Below, piece after piece: positions 54,174-64,000 of a stretch of 64,000 nt of DNA. The translations under genes and the position numbers were made by a program. The stretch is from Streptomyces sp. NBC_00341 (GTDB taxonomy: Bacteria; Actinomycetota; Actinomycetes; Streptomycetales; Streptomycetaceae): the NCBI RefSeq assembly GCF_041435055.1, contig NZ_CP108002.1:2604001-2668000 (forward strand), written 5' to 3'. The notes under the pieces are model-generated. The model saw only the letters and a list, made by a program, of their open reading frames with translations, was not told where the DNA came from and ran no database searches. Position 1 is the stretch's first letter, and each line of letters opens with the position of its first letter.

Positions 54174-54857
54174 TCAGTTTCCGGCCGCCCCGCCACCGGC
54201 GGCCACGACCAGCCCGGATTCGTAGGCGATGATCACCAGCTGGGCGCGGTCGCGGGCGCCGAGTCTGCCCATGATCCGGCTGACGTGGGTCTTGGCGGTG
54301 AGCGGGCTGAGGCCGAGGGTCTCGGCGATCTCGGTGTTGTTCAGACCGCGTGCGACGAGGCCGAGGACCTGGCGTTCGCGGTCTGTGAGCGCCTCGGGGC
54401 CGCCGGGTCCGGAGGCGGGCGGGGCGCTGGGGGCGCTGAGGACCCGGGCGATCAGCCGGGCGGTCGGGCCGGGTGAGAGCAGGGCCTCGCCCGCGGCCAC
54501 CGTCTTGATGGCGGCGAGCAGATCGGCGGGCCGGGTGTCCTTGACCAGGAAGCCGGAGGCGCCCGCGCGCAGCGCCTCGACGACGTGCTCGTCGGTGTCG
54601 TACGTGGTCAGGACCAGCACCTTGACCCCGGCGAGGTCCTCGTCGGCGGCGATGCGGCGGGTCGCCCCGATGCCGTCGAGTTCGGGCATCCGGATGTCCA
54701 TGACGACCAGGTCGGCCCGTTCGGAGCGGGCGAGGGCGACCGCTTCGAGGCCGTTGGCGGCCTGGCCGACGACCTCCATGTCCGGGTCGGAGCCGACGAG
54801 CATCGCGAACGCGGCCCGCACGAGCGTCTGGTCGTCGGCGAGCAGTACGCGGATCAT
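54174..54857 (-). CDS. NarL/LuxR-type response regulator
   Basis: 227 residues. Receiver domain with acidic pocket LLADDQTLVR, phosphoacceptor in VVMDIRMPELDG, Thr in LVLTTYD and Lys in FLVKDTRP. A linker (SAPSAPPASGPGG) precedes the LuxR helix-turn-helix LTDRERQVLGLVARGLNNTEIAETLGLSPLTAKTHVSRIM. The start overlaps the kinase stop (ATGA), so the two are co-translated. Expected target: the MMPL promoter palindrome at 58343-58358. Confidence 0.95.
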   Translation of the reverse strand: MIRVLLADDQTLVRAAFAMLVGSDPDMEVVGQAANGLEAVALARSERADLVVMDIRMPELDGIGATRRIAADEDLAGVKVLVLTTYDTDEHVVEALRAGASGFLVKDTRPADLLAAIKTVAAGEALLSPGPTARLIARVLSAPSAPPASGPGGPEALTDRERQVLGLVARGLNNTEIAETLGLSPLTAKTHVSRIMGRLGARDRAQLVIIAYESGLVVAAGGGAAGN

Positions 54858-56080
54858 GAGAGGGTCTCCGGTTCGTGTTTCTGGACGGGCAGCAGCGCGG
54901 ACACCTCGAAGCCGCCACCGGGGCGGGGACCGGCGTCCAGGGTGCCACCGGTACTGCGGGCCCGTTCCCGCATGCCGACGATGCCGAACCCGGGCGCGGA
55001 GCCGTCGTCCACCGGTCCGGTGCCGTCGTCGGTGACGGTGACGCGCAGGGCGCCGGCGGCGGGCTCCACGACGACGCCGACGCGGACGCCGGTGCCCGCG
55101 TGCCGTACGGCGTTCGTGAGGGACTCCTGCACGATCCGGTAGGCGGCCGCTCCGGTCGCCGGGGCGAGCCGGCCCTCCGGCTGGTGCACCCGGAGGTCCA
55201 CATGGGCCCCGGCCGCCTCCGCGGCGCGTACGAGGCCGGGCAGCGCGGCCAGGTCGGGCACCGGTCCGTCGGCGTCGTCGCGGCCCGCGTGCCCGGTGTC
55301 GCGCAGCACCTGGAGGGTGGTGCGCAGTTCGGCGCGGGCCTCCCGGCAGGTGCCGGCGATGTCGTCCAGCGAGGCGGCGACCGCCTTCCGGTCGAGCCGG
55401 TCCGGGTCGACGGTGAGGATGTGCGAGGCGACCGAGGTCTGCACGCCGATCAGGGTGATGCTGTGGGCCAGCAGGTCGTGCAGGTCGCGGGCGATCCGCA
55501 GCCGTTCCTCCGCGACCCGCCGCCGGGCCTCCTCCTCACGGGTCCGCTCGGCCCGTTCGGCGCGTTCGAGGACCGAGGCGACGTACTGGCGGTAGATGCG
55601 CACGTCCACCCCGCAGAACAGCACCGCGACGATCCAGCCGGAGATCCGCAGCAGTTCGAGCCCGTCGTGCGTGCTGATGCCGAGCACCACGGTCATCATC
55701 GCGGCCATCACGGCGATGCCGGTGAGCAGGGTGCGCAGCGGGCGGCCGGTCACGGCCACGGTGTAGAGCGCGATCCAGGTCTGCGGCATCGTGGCCGTGT
55801 GGTCGTTGTCGAGGCCGTGGTAGAGCGCCAGCAGCGGGACCATGGCGGCCACCACGAGCACGGGTGCGCGCCGCCGCCAGCCGAGGGCGACCGCGCTCGC
55901 CGCCAGCAGCAGCCAGCCGAGCGCGTCGGGCGGCCGGCCGCCGAACAGGGCGAGGGCGGCGGAGAGCGCACCGGCGCCCACGGCTACGAGGGCGTCGGTG
56001 CGGGTGCGGTGCGGCGCGTGCATGGGGTCGCGGTTGACGACGGCCAGGACGCGCTCGCGACGGCGCGTGGTTCGGGACAC
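54854..56080 (-). CDS. sensor histidine kinase, HisKA_3 (NarL-type) family
   Basis: 408 residues from GTG 56080 (GGAGG eight nt upstream). About five N-terminal membrane helices with almost no extracytoplasmic domain make it an intramembrane-sensing type. A coiled coil (ERAERAERTREEEARRRVAEERL) leads into the H-box RDLHDLLAHSITLIGVQ with phospho-acceptor His201. The ATPase domain shows SLTNAVRHAG and FGIVGMRERARSTGG. It lies between the MMPL gene (33 bp upstream) and its cognate response regulator. Confidence 0.92.
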   Translation of the reverse strand: MSRTTRRRERVLAVVNRDPMHAPHRTRTDALVAVGAGALSAALALFGGRPPDALGWLLLAASAVALGWRRRAPVLVVAAMVPLLALYHGLDNDHTATMPQTWIALYTVAVTGRPLRTLLTGIAVMAAMMTVVLGISTHDGLELLRISGWIVAVLFCGVDVRIYRQYVASVLERAERAERTREEEARRRVAEERLRIARDLHDLLAHSITLIGVQTSVASHILTVDPDRLDRKAVAASLDDIAGTCREARAELRTTLQVLRDTGHAGRDDADGPVPDLAALPGLVRAAEAAGAHVDLRVHQPEGRLAPATGAAAYRIVQESLTNAVRHAGTGVRVGVVVEPAAGALRVTVTDDGTGPVDDGSAPGFGIVGMRERARSTGGTLDAGPRPGGGFEVSALLPVQKHEPETLS

Positions 56081-56112
56081 GCGGCCATCCTCCGGTACGG
56101 GGCGGGGCACTG

Positions 56113-58221
56113 TCAGGGCGCCCGGAGGAGTTCCGGTTCCTGCGGCGCGGCGGGTGGGGCGGGCGTCCGGCTGAGCGCCCCCGGCCACCACATCCGGCGC
56201 TGCAGGGCCACGGCGGCCGAGGTGACGAGGTAGGTGCGGACGAGGAAGGTGTCCAGGAGCACGCCGACGGCGATGACGAAGCCCATCTCCACCAGGCCGG
56301 TCAGCGGCATGTTCGTCAGGACGGCGAAGGTGGCGGCGAGCACCAGGCCGGCGGAGGCGATCACTCCGCCGGTGGTGCGCAGGGCGGTGAGCGCGGCGGC
56401 GGTCGGTTCGGCGCCGGCCAGGGCCTCCTCGCGTACCCGGTGCATCAGGAAGATGCCGTAGTCGACGCCGAGCGCCACCAGGAAGACGAAGGACAGCAGC
56501 GGCAGTCCGGGGTCGGTGCCCTTGAGTCCGAGGATCGGTTCGAAGAGCAGTCCGCCGATGCCGAGCGCGGCGCCCCAGACGGCGACGACGGCGGCGACGA
56601 GGAGCAGCGGGGCGACGAGGCTGCGCAGCAGGACGATCAGGATGAGCAGAACGGAGAGCAGGACGAGCGGGACGACGGTGCGCAGGTCGCGGGAGCTGGA
56701 TCGCTCCAGGTCCATCTGCTGGGCGCCGGGGCCGCCGACGTGGGCCCCGTCCAGGCCCGTGCGCAGGGCGTTGACGGTGTTCCGCTCCCCCGCGGACTCG
56801 GGTGCGTCCCTGGCGACGACGGACAGTTCGGTCCAGCCGCCGCCGCTGCGGCCGCGCTCCGCGGAGGCGACCCCGTCGGTGGCGCGGGCCCGGTCCAGGG
56901 TCTCGTCGGCCCGGCCGGTGGGTGCGAGCACGGTGATCGGCTGGCTGGAGCGGCCGGGGTAGGCGTCGGCGAGTGTCTCCATGGCGGCGACCGAGTCCGG
57001 TTTGCTGGTGAAGGAGTCCTCCAGTTTGAGGTCGCCGGGCCTGCTGAACACGCCGAGCGACAGCGCGCCCAGCAGTACCCCGCCGGTCACCAGCACCGCG
57101 ACGGGCCGGCGGCCGGCCGATCCGCCCATGACGGCGAAGAGCGAGCGCCGGCGCACGGGTTCGCCGCCGTACGCCGGCACGAGCGGCCAGAACACCCGGC
57201 GGCCCAGGAGCACCAGGAGCGCGGGAAGCAGCGTCAGCATGGCCAGGAGCGCGCACAGCACCCCGACGGCGGCGATGGGTCCCATTCCCCGGCTACTGGT
57301 GAGATCGGCCGCCAGAAGGCACAGGAGGCCCGCCGCAACGGTGGCGGAGGAGGCCACGACGGCGGGGCCGCAGCCGCGCAGGGCTGCCGCCATCGCTTCC
57401 TGCGGCCGGGCGTGGCGGGTGAGCTCCTCCCGGTAGCGGGAGACCAGCAGGAGCGCGTAGTCGGTGCCGGCGCCGAAGACGAGGATGGTCATCACGGCGG
57501 AGCTCTGGCCGGTGACGGTGATGTCGAAGCCCCGGTTGAGTCCGTGGACGACGGCCATCGAGAGGGCGTCGGCGACGCCCGCGACGGCCAGGGGCACCAG
57601 CCAGAGCAGCGGGCTGCGGTAGATCAGGATCAGCAGGATCGCGACGACGGCGACGGTGGTGTAGAGCAGCGGGCCGCCGAGCGAGCCGTATACCTTCTGC
57701 GCGTCGGTGTTCATCGCGCCCGGACCGCCGACCCGGACGCTCAGCCCGTCGCCGCCCTTGGCGGTCTCGCGCACCTCGTCGACGAACGCGGTCCGGGCGT
57801 CGTCGTCCTGGCCGGGCTCGGTGGTGGAGACGGGGTACATCAGGGTCGTGCCGTCCTCTGAGGGGACGGCGCGCGGGGGCGCGGTGAGGGTGTGGTCCGC
57901 GGCCACCCGGGCGGACTGCCGGGCTGCCTCCGTGCGGTCGGCCGGGGTCAGCCCGGCGTCGCGGTGGTAGACGAGGACGAGGTCGGTGGACTCGCCGCCG
58001 GGCAGCGCTTCCTGGATCTTCGCCACCTGCGTGGAGTCGGCGCTCGCCGGCAGGTAGTCCACGGCGTGGTTGGCCTGTACGTCCGAGAGCTTCCCGGCGA
58101 GGGGTCCGGCGATCGCGATGACGGCGACCCAGAGCGCGACGACCGCCCAGGGCAGCTTCCGCCACCGGCTCCACGCCCGCGGCCCTGCCGGTCCGCCCCT
58201 GTCCTGCGTTGCGGCCCGCAT
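56113..58221 (-). CDS. MMPL/RND-type exporter
   Basis: 702 residues with about twelve helices in two repeats, each opened by a single helix and a large external loop. The MMPL motifs VFGAGTDYALLLVSRYREELTRHARPQEAM and VALGVDYGIFLMHRVREEALAGAEP carry the proton-relay Asp-Tyr pairs. Actinobacterial MMPL proteins export lipids, siderophores or polyketides. It is first in an operon with a sensor kinase and response regulator, which is the layout of an efflux pump controlled by its own stress or substrate sensor. Confidence 0.93.
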   Translation of the reverse strand: MRAATQDRGGPAGPRAWSRWRKLPWAVVALWVAVIAIAGPLAGKLSDVQANHAVDYLPASADSTQVAKIQEALPGGESTDLVLVYHRDAGLTPADRTEAARQSARVAADHTLTAPPRAVPSEDGTTLMYPVSTTEPGQDDDARTAFVDEVRETAKGGDGLSVRVGGPGAMNTDAQKVYGSLGGPLLYTTVAVVAILLILIYRSPLLWLVPLAVAGVADALSMAVVHGLNRGFDITVTGQSSAVMTILVFGAGTDYALLLVSRYREELTRHARPQEAMAAALRGCGPAVVASSATVAAGLLCLLAADLTSSRGMGPIAAVGVLCALLAMLTLLPALLVLLGRRVFWPLVPAYGGEPVRRRSLFAVMGGSAGRRPVAVLVTGGVLLGALSLGVFSRPGDLKLEDSFTSKPDSVAAMETLADAYPGRSSQPITVLAPTGRADETLDRARATDGVASAERGRSGGGWTELSVVARDAPESAGERNTVNALRTGLDGAHVGGPGAQQMDLERSSSRDLRTVVPLVLLSVLLILIVLLRSLVAPLLLVAAVVAVWGAALGIGGLLFEPILGLKGTDPGLPLLSFVFLVALGVDYGIFLMHRVREEALAGAEPTAAALTALRTTGGVIASAGLVLAATFAVLTNMPLTGLVEMGFVIAVGVLLDTFLVRTYLVTSAAVALQRRMWWPGALSRTPAPPAAPQEPELLRAP

Positions 58222-58342
58222 ACGGGCCCCCTTCCGTCGGGGTGTCTGGATTCATGTCCAGACTCCCGTCGGGCCGGGGGCGCATCATCGCGCCGGAGAC
58301 CGACATCCCCGTTACTGCCGGGGAGGGTGCCGTGCGCCGGCG

Positions 58343-58358
58343 TACTCCCTCGGGAGTA
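58343..58358. promoter_or_regulatory. 16-bp palindrome upstream of the MMPL operon
   Basis: TACTCCC-TC-GGGAGTA is a perfect 7-bp inverted repeat, 122 bp before the MMPL start. A related imperfect site, TACTGCCGGGGAG, begins exactly 30 bp away at 58313, about three helical turns. This is the expected architecture for a dimeric LuxR-type response regulator autoregulating its transporter. Confidence 0.65.
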
Positions 58359-58382
58359 ACGGCCGGTGGGGGCGGGGGGCGT

Positions 58383-59087
58383 TCAGGAGGGCGTACGCGC
58401 CGCCGCGGCGAGCAGCCGGGCCGTGTCCTGCGCGCAGAGCTGGAGCGCGCCGCCGACGGTGGTCAGCACCTCGCGTTCGGCCTGGCTGTACGGGCCGTCG
58501 GCGAGCGCGATCCTGGCGCCCTGGAGCAGAATCGATTCGCGGCCGGTCTGGGCCAGGTGCGGGGCGAGCGGCTCCAGCGCCTCGTGGAGCTCGATGGCGA
58601 GGGCCGCGCCGCACGCCTCCGCGGCCGGGTCGAACGCCGAGCCGTGGCCGATGTCGACGGAGAGGACCTCGACGACGGTGGCGAGCTGCTCCTGCGTGCA
58701 GCCGTCGAACCCGGCGCCGCGCACGGTGGCGACGGCGGTCTCCAGGACCGTGCGGGAGGTGGTCCCGCCGGCCGCCAGGACGCCGAGCGCGACGGTGTGG
58801 ACGCCGTCCTTGAGCATCGCGGAGAACCGGGTGGTGGTGGGGTGGTCGAGTGTGTCGGTGCCGAAGTGGTCGTGGCACGCGGCGCATTCGACGACCGGGC
58901 CCACGGTGCCGCGCCGCAGCAGCGGTACGCCGAGGAAGGTGAACCGGCGACGTCCGGTGAGGCGGCGGTAGTTGCGGTCGCCTCCGCAGCCGGTGCAGAA
59001 GAACTCGCCGTCCCCGACGGTGTCCCACATCGTACGGATGCCGCAGATACGCAGCTTCATGGCGCGTTGTCCCAGGGCTGACCGCAC
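58383..59087 (-). CDS. TerB-like protein with N-terminal zinc ribbon
   Basis: 234 residues; GTG 59087 with GGAGGT seven nt upstream. The first 70 residues hold a zinc ribbon: CTGCGGDRNY and CAACHDHFG (two CxxC). The C-terminal all-helical domain (VALGVLAAGGTTSRTVLETAVATV ... IALADGPYSQAEREVLTTVGGAL) fits the TerB/DjlA N-terminal-like fold of tellurite-resistance and stress proteins. No membrane segment. Function unknown; it lies upstream of the MMPL operon on the same strand, separated by the palindromic promoter region. Confidence 0.82.
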   Translation of the reverse strand: MRSALGQRAMKLRICGIRTMWDTVGDGEFFCTGCGGDRNYRRLTGRRRFTFLGVPLLRRGTVGPVVECAACHDHFGTDTLDHPTTTRFSAMLKDGVHTVALGVLAAGGTTSRTVLETAVATVRGAGFDGCTQEQLATVVEVLSVDIGHGSAFDPAAEACGAALAIELHEALEPLAPHLAQTGRESILLQGARIALADGPYSQAEREVLTTVGGALQLCAQDTARLLAAAARTPS

Positions 59088-59229
59088 GTCGCACACCTCC
59101 GTAACTCCCCCGTAGCCCTGCGGACACGGGAGGTACCAACGCGGCAACATTGCCGTGTTGGACGTGATGTTAACCACATCCGTGAAGCGGCGTCAGCATC
59201 TCGCCCGTCACAACCACCCCGAGATGGCC

Positions 59230-59263
59230 GAACCCCGCCTCCCGGATGCGGGAGGCGGGGTTC
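59230..59263 (-). terminator. leuA terminator hairpin
   Basis: GAACCCCGCCTCCCG and CGGGAGGCGGGGTTC pair perfectly over 15 bp around a GATG loop, 38 nt beyond the leuA stop codon. It could also stop transcription coming from the TerB side. Confidence 0.85.
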
Positions 59264-59301
59264 ACGGACCGTACTGATTCATGCCCTTTCGGGCGGGCGG
59301 G

Positions 59302-61209
<1,908 letters not shown>

Positions 61210-61213
61210 ACGA

Positions 61214-61261
61214 CTACAGACCCTCGCCGCGGCAGCTAAGAAGAAGCAGCCCGAAACGCAT
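61214..61261 (-). CDS. leuA leader peptide, 15 residues with a Leu run
   Basis: ATG 61261 to TAG 61214-61216 encodes MRFGLLLLSCRGEGL. The four consecutive leucines are CTG CTT CTT CTT; CTT is rare in Streptomyces, which strengthens stalling when leucyl-tRNA is short. No Shine-Dalgarno is present; a -10-like TAGTCT on the minus strand (61271-61276) lies 10 nt before the ATG, so translation is probably leaderless. The peptide ends 115 nt before leuA. Leucine-codon leaders before leuA are established for Streptomyces. Confidence 0.85.
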   Translation of the reverse strand: MRFGLLLLSCRGEGL

Positions 61262-61420
61262 GATGCGAAGAGACTAGCCGAGCGACGCCCGAGGCGTCTG
61301 TGCCGTATCAGTATGCGGGACCGGAGGTCGGTAACGGTTAAACAGTGACCGATCACTCTAATTCGTCAATCCTGGTGGCAACCAGTGACACAGAGATCAC
61401 GCGCTGCCACAGTCGAGTGC

Positions 61421-62497
61421 ATGCAGCCTCGAACTCAGCACAGCTTCCAGCCCGTCTTCTGCACCATCGTGCCGCCCCACGTCCTCGACAAGCTGTCCCA
61501 GTCCGACGATCCCGTCCTGGCGGACCCGGCCCGCCGCACCCTGGAGGCCGACGCCGCCCGGCGCACCCGCCGCCAGGTGACGACCCCCGTCCCGGCCCGC
61601 GTCGCCCCCGCCCCTGAGGACGAGCGCTCCGGCAAGCCCGACCGCACCCTCTACGACTGCCGGCACGGCACCGAGCTGCCCGGCACCAAGGTCCGCGCCG
61701 AGGGCGAGGACCCCACGTCCGACGCCAGCGTCAACCGCGCGTACGCGGGTCTCGGCGCCACCTTCGAACTGCTGCTCAAGGCCTACGGGCGGCGTTCGAT
61801 CGACGGCAACGGACTGCCGCTGATCGGCTCCGTGCACTACGACGAGAAGTACAACAACGCCTTCTTCGACGGCGAGCAGATGGTGTTCGGCGACGGGGAC
61901 GGGGAGATCTTCCTGGACTTCACCGTCGCCATCGACGTCATCGCCCACGAACTGGCGCACGGCCTGACCCAGTACACGGCCAATCTGAGCTACTACGGCC
62001 AGTCCGGCGCGCTCAACGAGTCCGTCTCGGACGTCTTCGGCTCCCTGGTCAAGCAGTACTCGCTGGGCCAGACCGCGGAGCAGGCCGACTGGCTGATCGG
62101 CGCGGGCCTGCTGGCGCCGCGCGTCCAGGGGGTGGCGCTGCGCTCGATGAAGGCGCCCGGCACGGCGTACGACGACGACGTGCTCGGCAAGGACCCGCAG
62201 CCCGCGTCCATGGACGACTACATCCGCACCGGCGACGACAACGGCGGTGTCCACCTCAACTCCGGCATCCCCAATCGCGCGTTCTACCTGCTGGCGACCG
62301 CGCTCGGCGGCAGTTCCTGGGAGAAGGCCGGACAGCTCTGGTTCGATGTGCTCACGGGTGGTGAACTGGCGGTGGACGCCGACTTCGCGGCCTTCGCCCG
62401 GCTGACCGTCGCGGCGGCACGCAGCCGCTTCGGTGCGGGCGACGAGGTGGAGGCGGTCCTCAAGGCCTGGTCGGAGGTGGGCGTACCGACCGCTTAG
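61421..62497 (+). CDS. protealysin-like M4 metalloprotease
   Basis: 358 residues from ATG 61421 (in-frame GTG at 61385 is an alternative). No signal peptide. A short propeptide begins FQPVFCTIVPPHVLDKL, the protealysin-type precursor motif with a PP pair. The catalytic zinc site is HELAH (His176, Glu177, His180) with third ligand Glu200 in NESVSD, correctly spaced for M4. A late His lies in NNGGVHLNSGIPN-like sequence. Protealysin-like proteases lack classical export signals and are active in or around the cell. The small gene 38 bp downstream encodes a likely cognate inhibitor. Confidence 0.93.
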   Translation: MQPRTQHSFQPVFCTIVPPHVLDKLSQSDDPVLADPARRTLEADAARRTRRQVTTPVPARVAPAPEDERSGKPDRTLYDCRHGTELPGTKVRAEGEDPTSDASVNRAYAGLGATFELLLKAYGRRSIDGNGLPLIGSVHYDEKYNNAFFDGEQMVFGDGDGEIFLDFTVAIDVIAHELAHGLTQYTANLSYYGQSGALNESVSDVFGSLVKQYSLGQTAEQADWLIGAGLLAPRVQGVALRSMKAPGTAYDDDVLGKDPQPASMDDYIRTGDDNGGVHLNSGIPNRAFYLLATALGGSSWEKAGQLWFDVLTGGELAVDADFAAFARLTVAAARSRFGAGDEVEAVLKAWSEVGVPTA

Positions 62498-62535
62498 GCA
62501 GCACCCAGGGCGCGTCCGCAGGGGAAGGACACCGT

Positions 62536-62802
62536 ATGCGGATCAAGGTGAGCAGGACCGGCGGCTTCGCCGGTATCGCACGCCACGGCGAGATCGACAC
62601 CTCCGGCCGGGCCGACGGCCGCGAGTGGGAGGCCCTGGCCGAATCGGCACTCACCGGCGGCCGGGACACCCCGCCGGCCGGCGTTCCGGACGGCTTCGGC
62701 TACCGGATCACGGTCGGTGACCGGACGGTGCACTGCGCGGACCCCCGGCTGACCGACGCCCAGCGCGCCCTGGTCTCACGCGTCCTGAAGGAGGGCGCGT
62801 GA
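62536..62802 (+). CDS. emfourin-like inhibitor of the M4 protease
   Basis: 88 residues; ATG 62536 behind AGGGGAAGG. The N-terminus MRIKVSRTGGFAGIARHGEID matches the start of emfourin, the protealysin inhibitor of Serratia whose gene also follows the protease gene. A central variable loop precedes FGYRITVGDRTVHCADPRLTDAQRALV. Known role: tight binding to the M4 active site to keep the intracellular protease silent. Placement directly behind the protease gene is the strongest support. Confidence 0.82.
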   Translation: MRIKVSRTGGFAGIARHGEIDTSGRADGREWEALAESALTGGRDTPPAGVPDGFGYRITVGDRTVHCADPRLTDAQRALVSRVLKEGA

Positions 62803-62831
62803 GACCGGCGGCTTGCTGCTGAGGGGAACGC

Positions 62832-63797
62832 TCAGAACCCCAGCTTGCGCAGCTGCTTCGGGTCGCGCTGCCAGTCCTTGGCGACCTTCACGTGCAGGTC
62901 CAGGAAGACCGGCGTGCCGAGCAGGGCCTCAATGTGCTTGCGGGACTTGGTGCCGACGTCCTTGAGCCGCTGGCCCTTCGGGCCGATGATGATGCCCTTC
63001 TGGCTGGGCCGCTCGATGTAGACGTTGGCGTGGATGTCGAGCAGCGGCTTGTCCGCCGGGCGGTCCTCGCGCGGCAGCATCTCCTCGACGACGACCGCGA
63101 TGGAGTGCGGCAGCTCGTCGCGTACGCCTTCGAGCGCGGCCTCCCGGATCAGCTCCGCGACCATGACCATCTCGGGCTCGTCCGTGAGGTCGCCCTCCGG
63201 GTAGAGCGGCGGGCTCTCGGGGAGCAGCGGGGCGATCAGGTCGGCCAGCAGGCCGACCTGGTCGTCCTTGACGGCCGAGACCGGGATGATCTCCGCCCAT
63301 TCGAAGCCGAGCTCTTCGCCAAGGCGGGAGACGGCCAGCAGCTGTTCGGCGAGCTGCTTGGACTCGACCAGGTCGGACTTGGTGATGATCGCGATCTTGG
63401 GCGTCTTCTTGATGCCGGCGAGTTCCTTGACGATGTACTTGTCGCCGGGGCCGAGCTTCTGGTCGGCGGGCAGGCAGAAGCCGATGACGTCGACCTCGGC
63501 CCAGGTGGTGCGTACGACGTCGTTGAGACGCTCGCCGAGCAGGGTGCGCGGCTTGTGGAGGCCGGGGGTGTCGACCAGGATCAGCTGCGCGTCCGGCCGG
63601 TGCACGATGCCGCGGACCGTGTGCCTGGTGGTCTGTGGCCGGTTGGACGTGATCGCCACCTTCTGGCCGACCAGAGCGTTCGTAAGGGTGGACTTGCCCG
63701 CGTTGGGACGGCCCACGAAGCAGGCGAAGCCGGCCCGGTGCGGGGCGGTGTTCTCAGCCTGCTGCGCAGCAGCTTCTGGGTTAGGTCGAGCGCTCAT
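62832..63797 (-). CDS. era: GTPase Era
   Basis: 321 residues from ATG 63797. G1 GRPNAGKS, G2 region QTTRHTVRG, G3 VDTPG, G4 TKSD and G5 SAVK are all present. The C-terminal KH domain contains IERPSQKGIIIGPKGQRLKDVGTKSRKHIEALLG. It assists 30S maturation through 16S rRNA binding. It is convergent with the protease/inhibitor pair (29 bp apart). Confidence 0.96.
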   Translation of the reverse strand: MSARPNPEAAAQQAENTAPHRAGFACFVGRPNAGKSTLTNALVGQKVAITSNRPQTTRHTVRGIVHRPDAQLILVDTPGLHKPRTLLGERLNDVVRTTWAEVDVIGFCLPADQKLGPGDKYIVKELAGIKKTPKIAIITKSDLVESKQLAEQLLAVSRLGEELGFEWAEIIPVSAVKDDQVGLLADLIAPLLPESPPLYPEGDLTDEPEMVMVAELIREAALEGVRDELPHSIAVVVEEMLPREDRPADKPLLDIHANVYIERPSQKGIIIGPKGQRLKDVGTKSRKHIEALLGTPVFLDLHVKVAKDWQRDPKQLRKLGF

Positions 63798-63869
63798 GGC
63801 GCCCATTGTCCCCGATCCCGGCGGCACTGCCGCACCAAGGCGGCCGGCGGCGCCGCCGGGTCGCTCGTC

Positions 63870-64000
63870 TCAGGCCGTGCGGCGACGGCTCCGACGTGCC
63901 CGTATCCACAGTCCCGCACCCCCGGCGAGCAGCACCAGGAGCACCCCGGCGACCAGCCAGGGCAGCGCGAAGTACCCGGCGGCGGCGGACTCGCGGGTGT
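63870..64000 (-). CDS. membrane protein, C-terminal 42 residues (continues beyond window)
   Basis: The minus-strand frame ends with TGA at 63870-63872 and is open to the window edge. It encodes a short external segment (TRESAAAGYFALP), one transmembrane helix (WLVAGVLLVLLAGGAGLWI) and an Arg-rich cytoplasmic tail (RARRSRRRTA). This is a type I anchoring pattern. Nothing can be said about the rest of the protein. It lies 72 bp upstream of era in the same orientation. Confidence 0.7.
   Translation of the reverse strand, partial: TRESAAAGYFALPWLVAGVLLVLLAGGAGLWIRARRSRRRTA

Noticed and set aside
56081..57256. Long N-terminal extension of the sensor kinase frame over the MMPL gene
   Set aside because: The extension is Arg/Pro-rich shadow translation of the MMPL coding strand; the kinase start with GGAGG is at 56080.

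Overview
The window is 64 kb of high-GC actinobacterial chromosome, almost certainly Streptomyces. Coding third positions are overwhelmingly G/C, GTG starts are common, Shine-Dalgarno sequences are purine-rich (GGAGG, GAGGAG), and the gene order hrdA-dnaG-dgt-nirBD-ppdK-dusB-glyS-znuACB-zur-uppS-recO-leuA-era is typical of the conserved Streptomyces core. No insertion sequence, integrase, CRISPR array or rRNA was found.

Region 1 (1-7.8 kb) is accessory and is the 3' edge of a natural-product locus. It holds the end of a YcaO cyclodehydratase with a C-terminal PxPxP motif (an azoline-forming RiPP/TOMM enzyme), a SAM methyltransferase, a cytochrome P450 with its own ferredoxin, an N-terminally truncated aldo/keto reductase, and an FtsX/MacB-type ABC exporter (permease and ATPase) that is probably for export or self-resistance. 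The precursor peptide and the other maturation genes must lie left of position 1.

Region 2 (7.9-18.5 kb): a hypothetical gene, one tRNA with a CAU anticodon, two tRNA-Asn genes, a YtxH-like protein, an FGGY sugar kinase, a heterodimeric ABC exporter with one degenerate ATP site, then the dnaG-hrdA pair (primase and group-2 sigma factor).

Region 3 (18.5-30 kb): a large nested inverted repeat, a ferredoxin reductase-like flavoprotein, dgt, a sirohydrochlorin chelatase, a HAD phosphatase, a SanA-like membrane protein, a 5'-truncated cutA remnant, an FMN reductase, a class-IV aminotransferase, a DUF5990-like protein, a surface protein with its sortase, and a TauE/SafE permease.

Region 4 (30-45 kb): nirBD behind a four-element GlnR-like site (the siroheme made by the chelatase in region 3 would serve NirB), an SDR, a VOC protein, an ArsR-type regulator, ppdK, dusB, and two 14-TM MFS exporters flanking an MmyB-type XRE regulator.

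Region 5 (45-64 kb): an aldo/keto reductase-TetR pair, glyS, the zinc uptake operon znuACB plus zur with Zur-like boxes over an apparently leaderless start, uppS-recO, an MMPL exporter with a two-component system, a TerB-like zinc-ribbon protein, leuA with a leucine-codon leader peptide, a protealysin-like M4 protease with an emfourin-like inhibitor, era, and the end of a membrane protein at the right edge.
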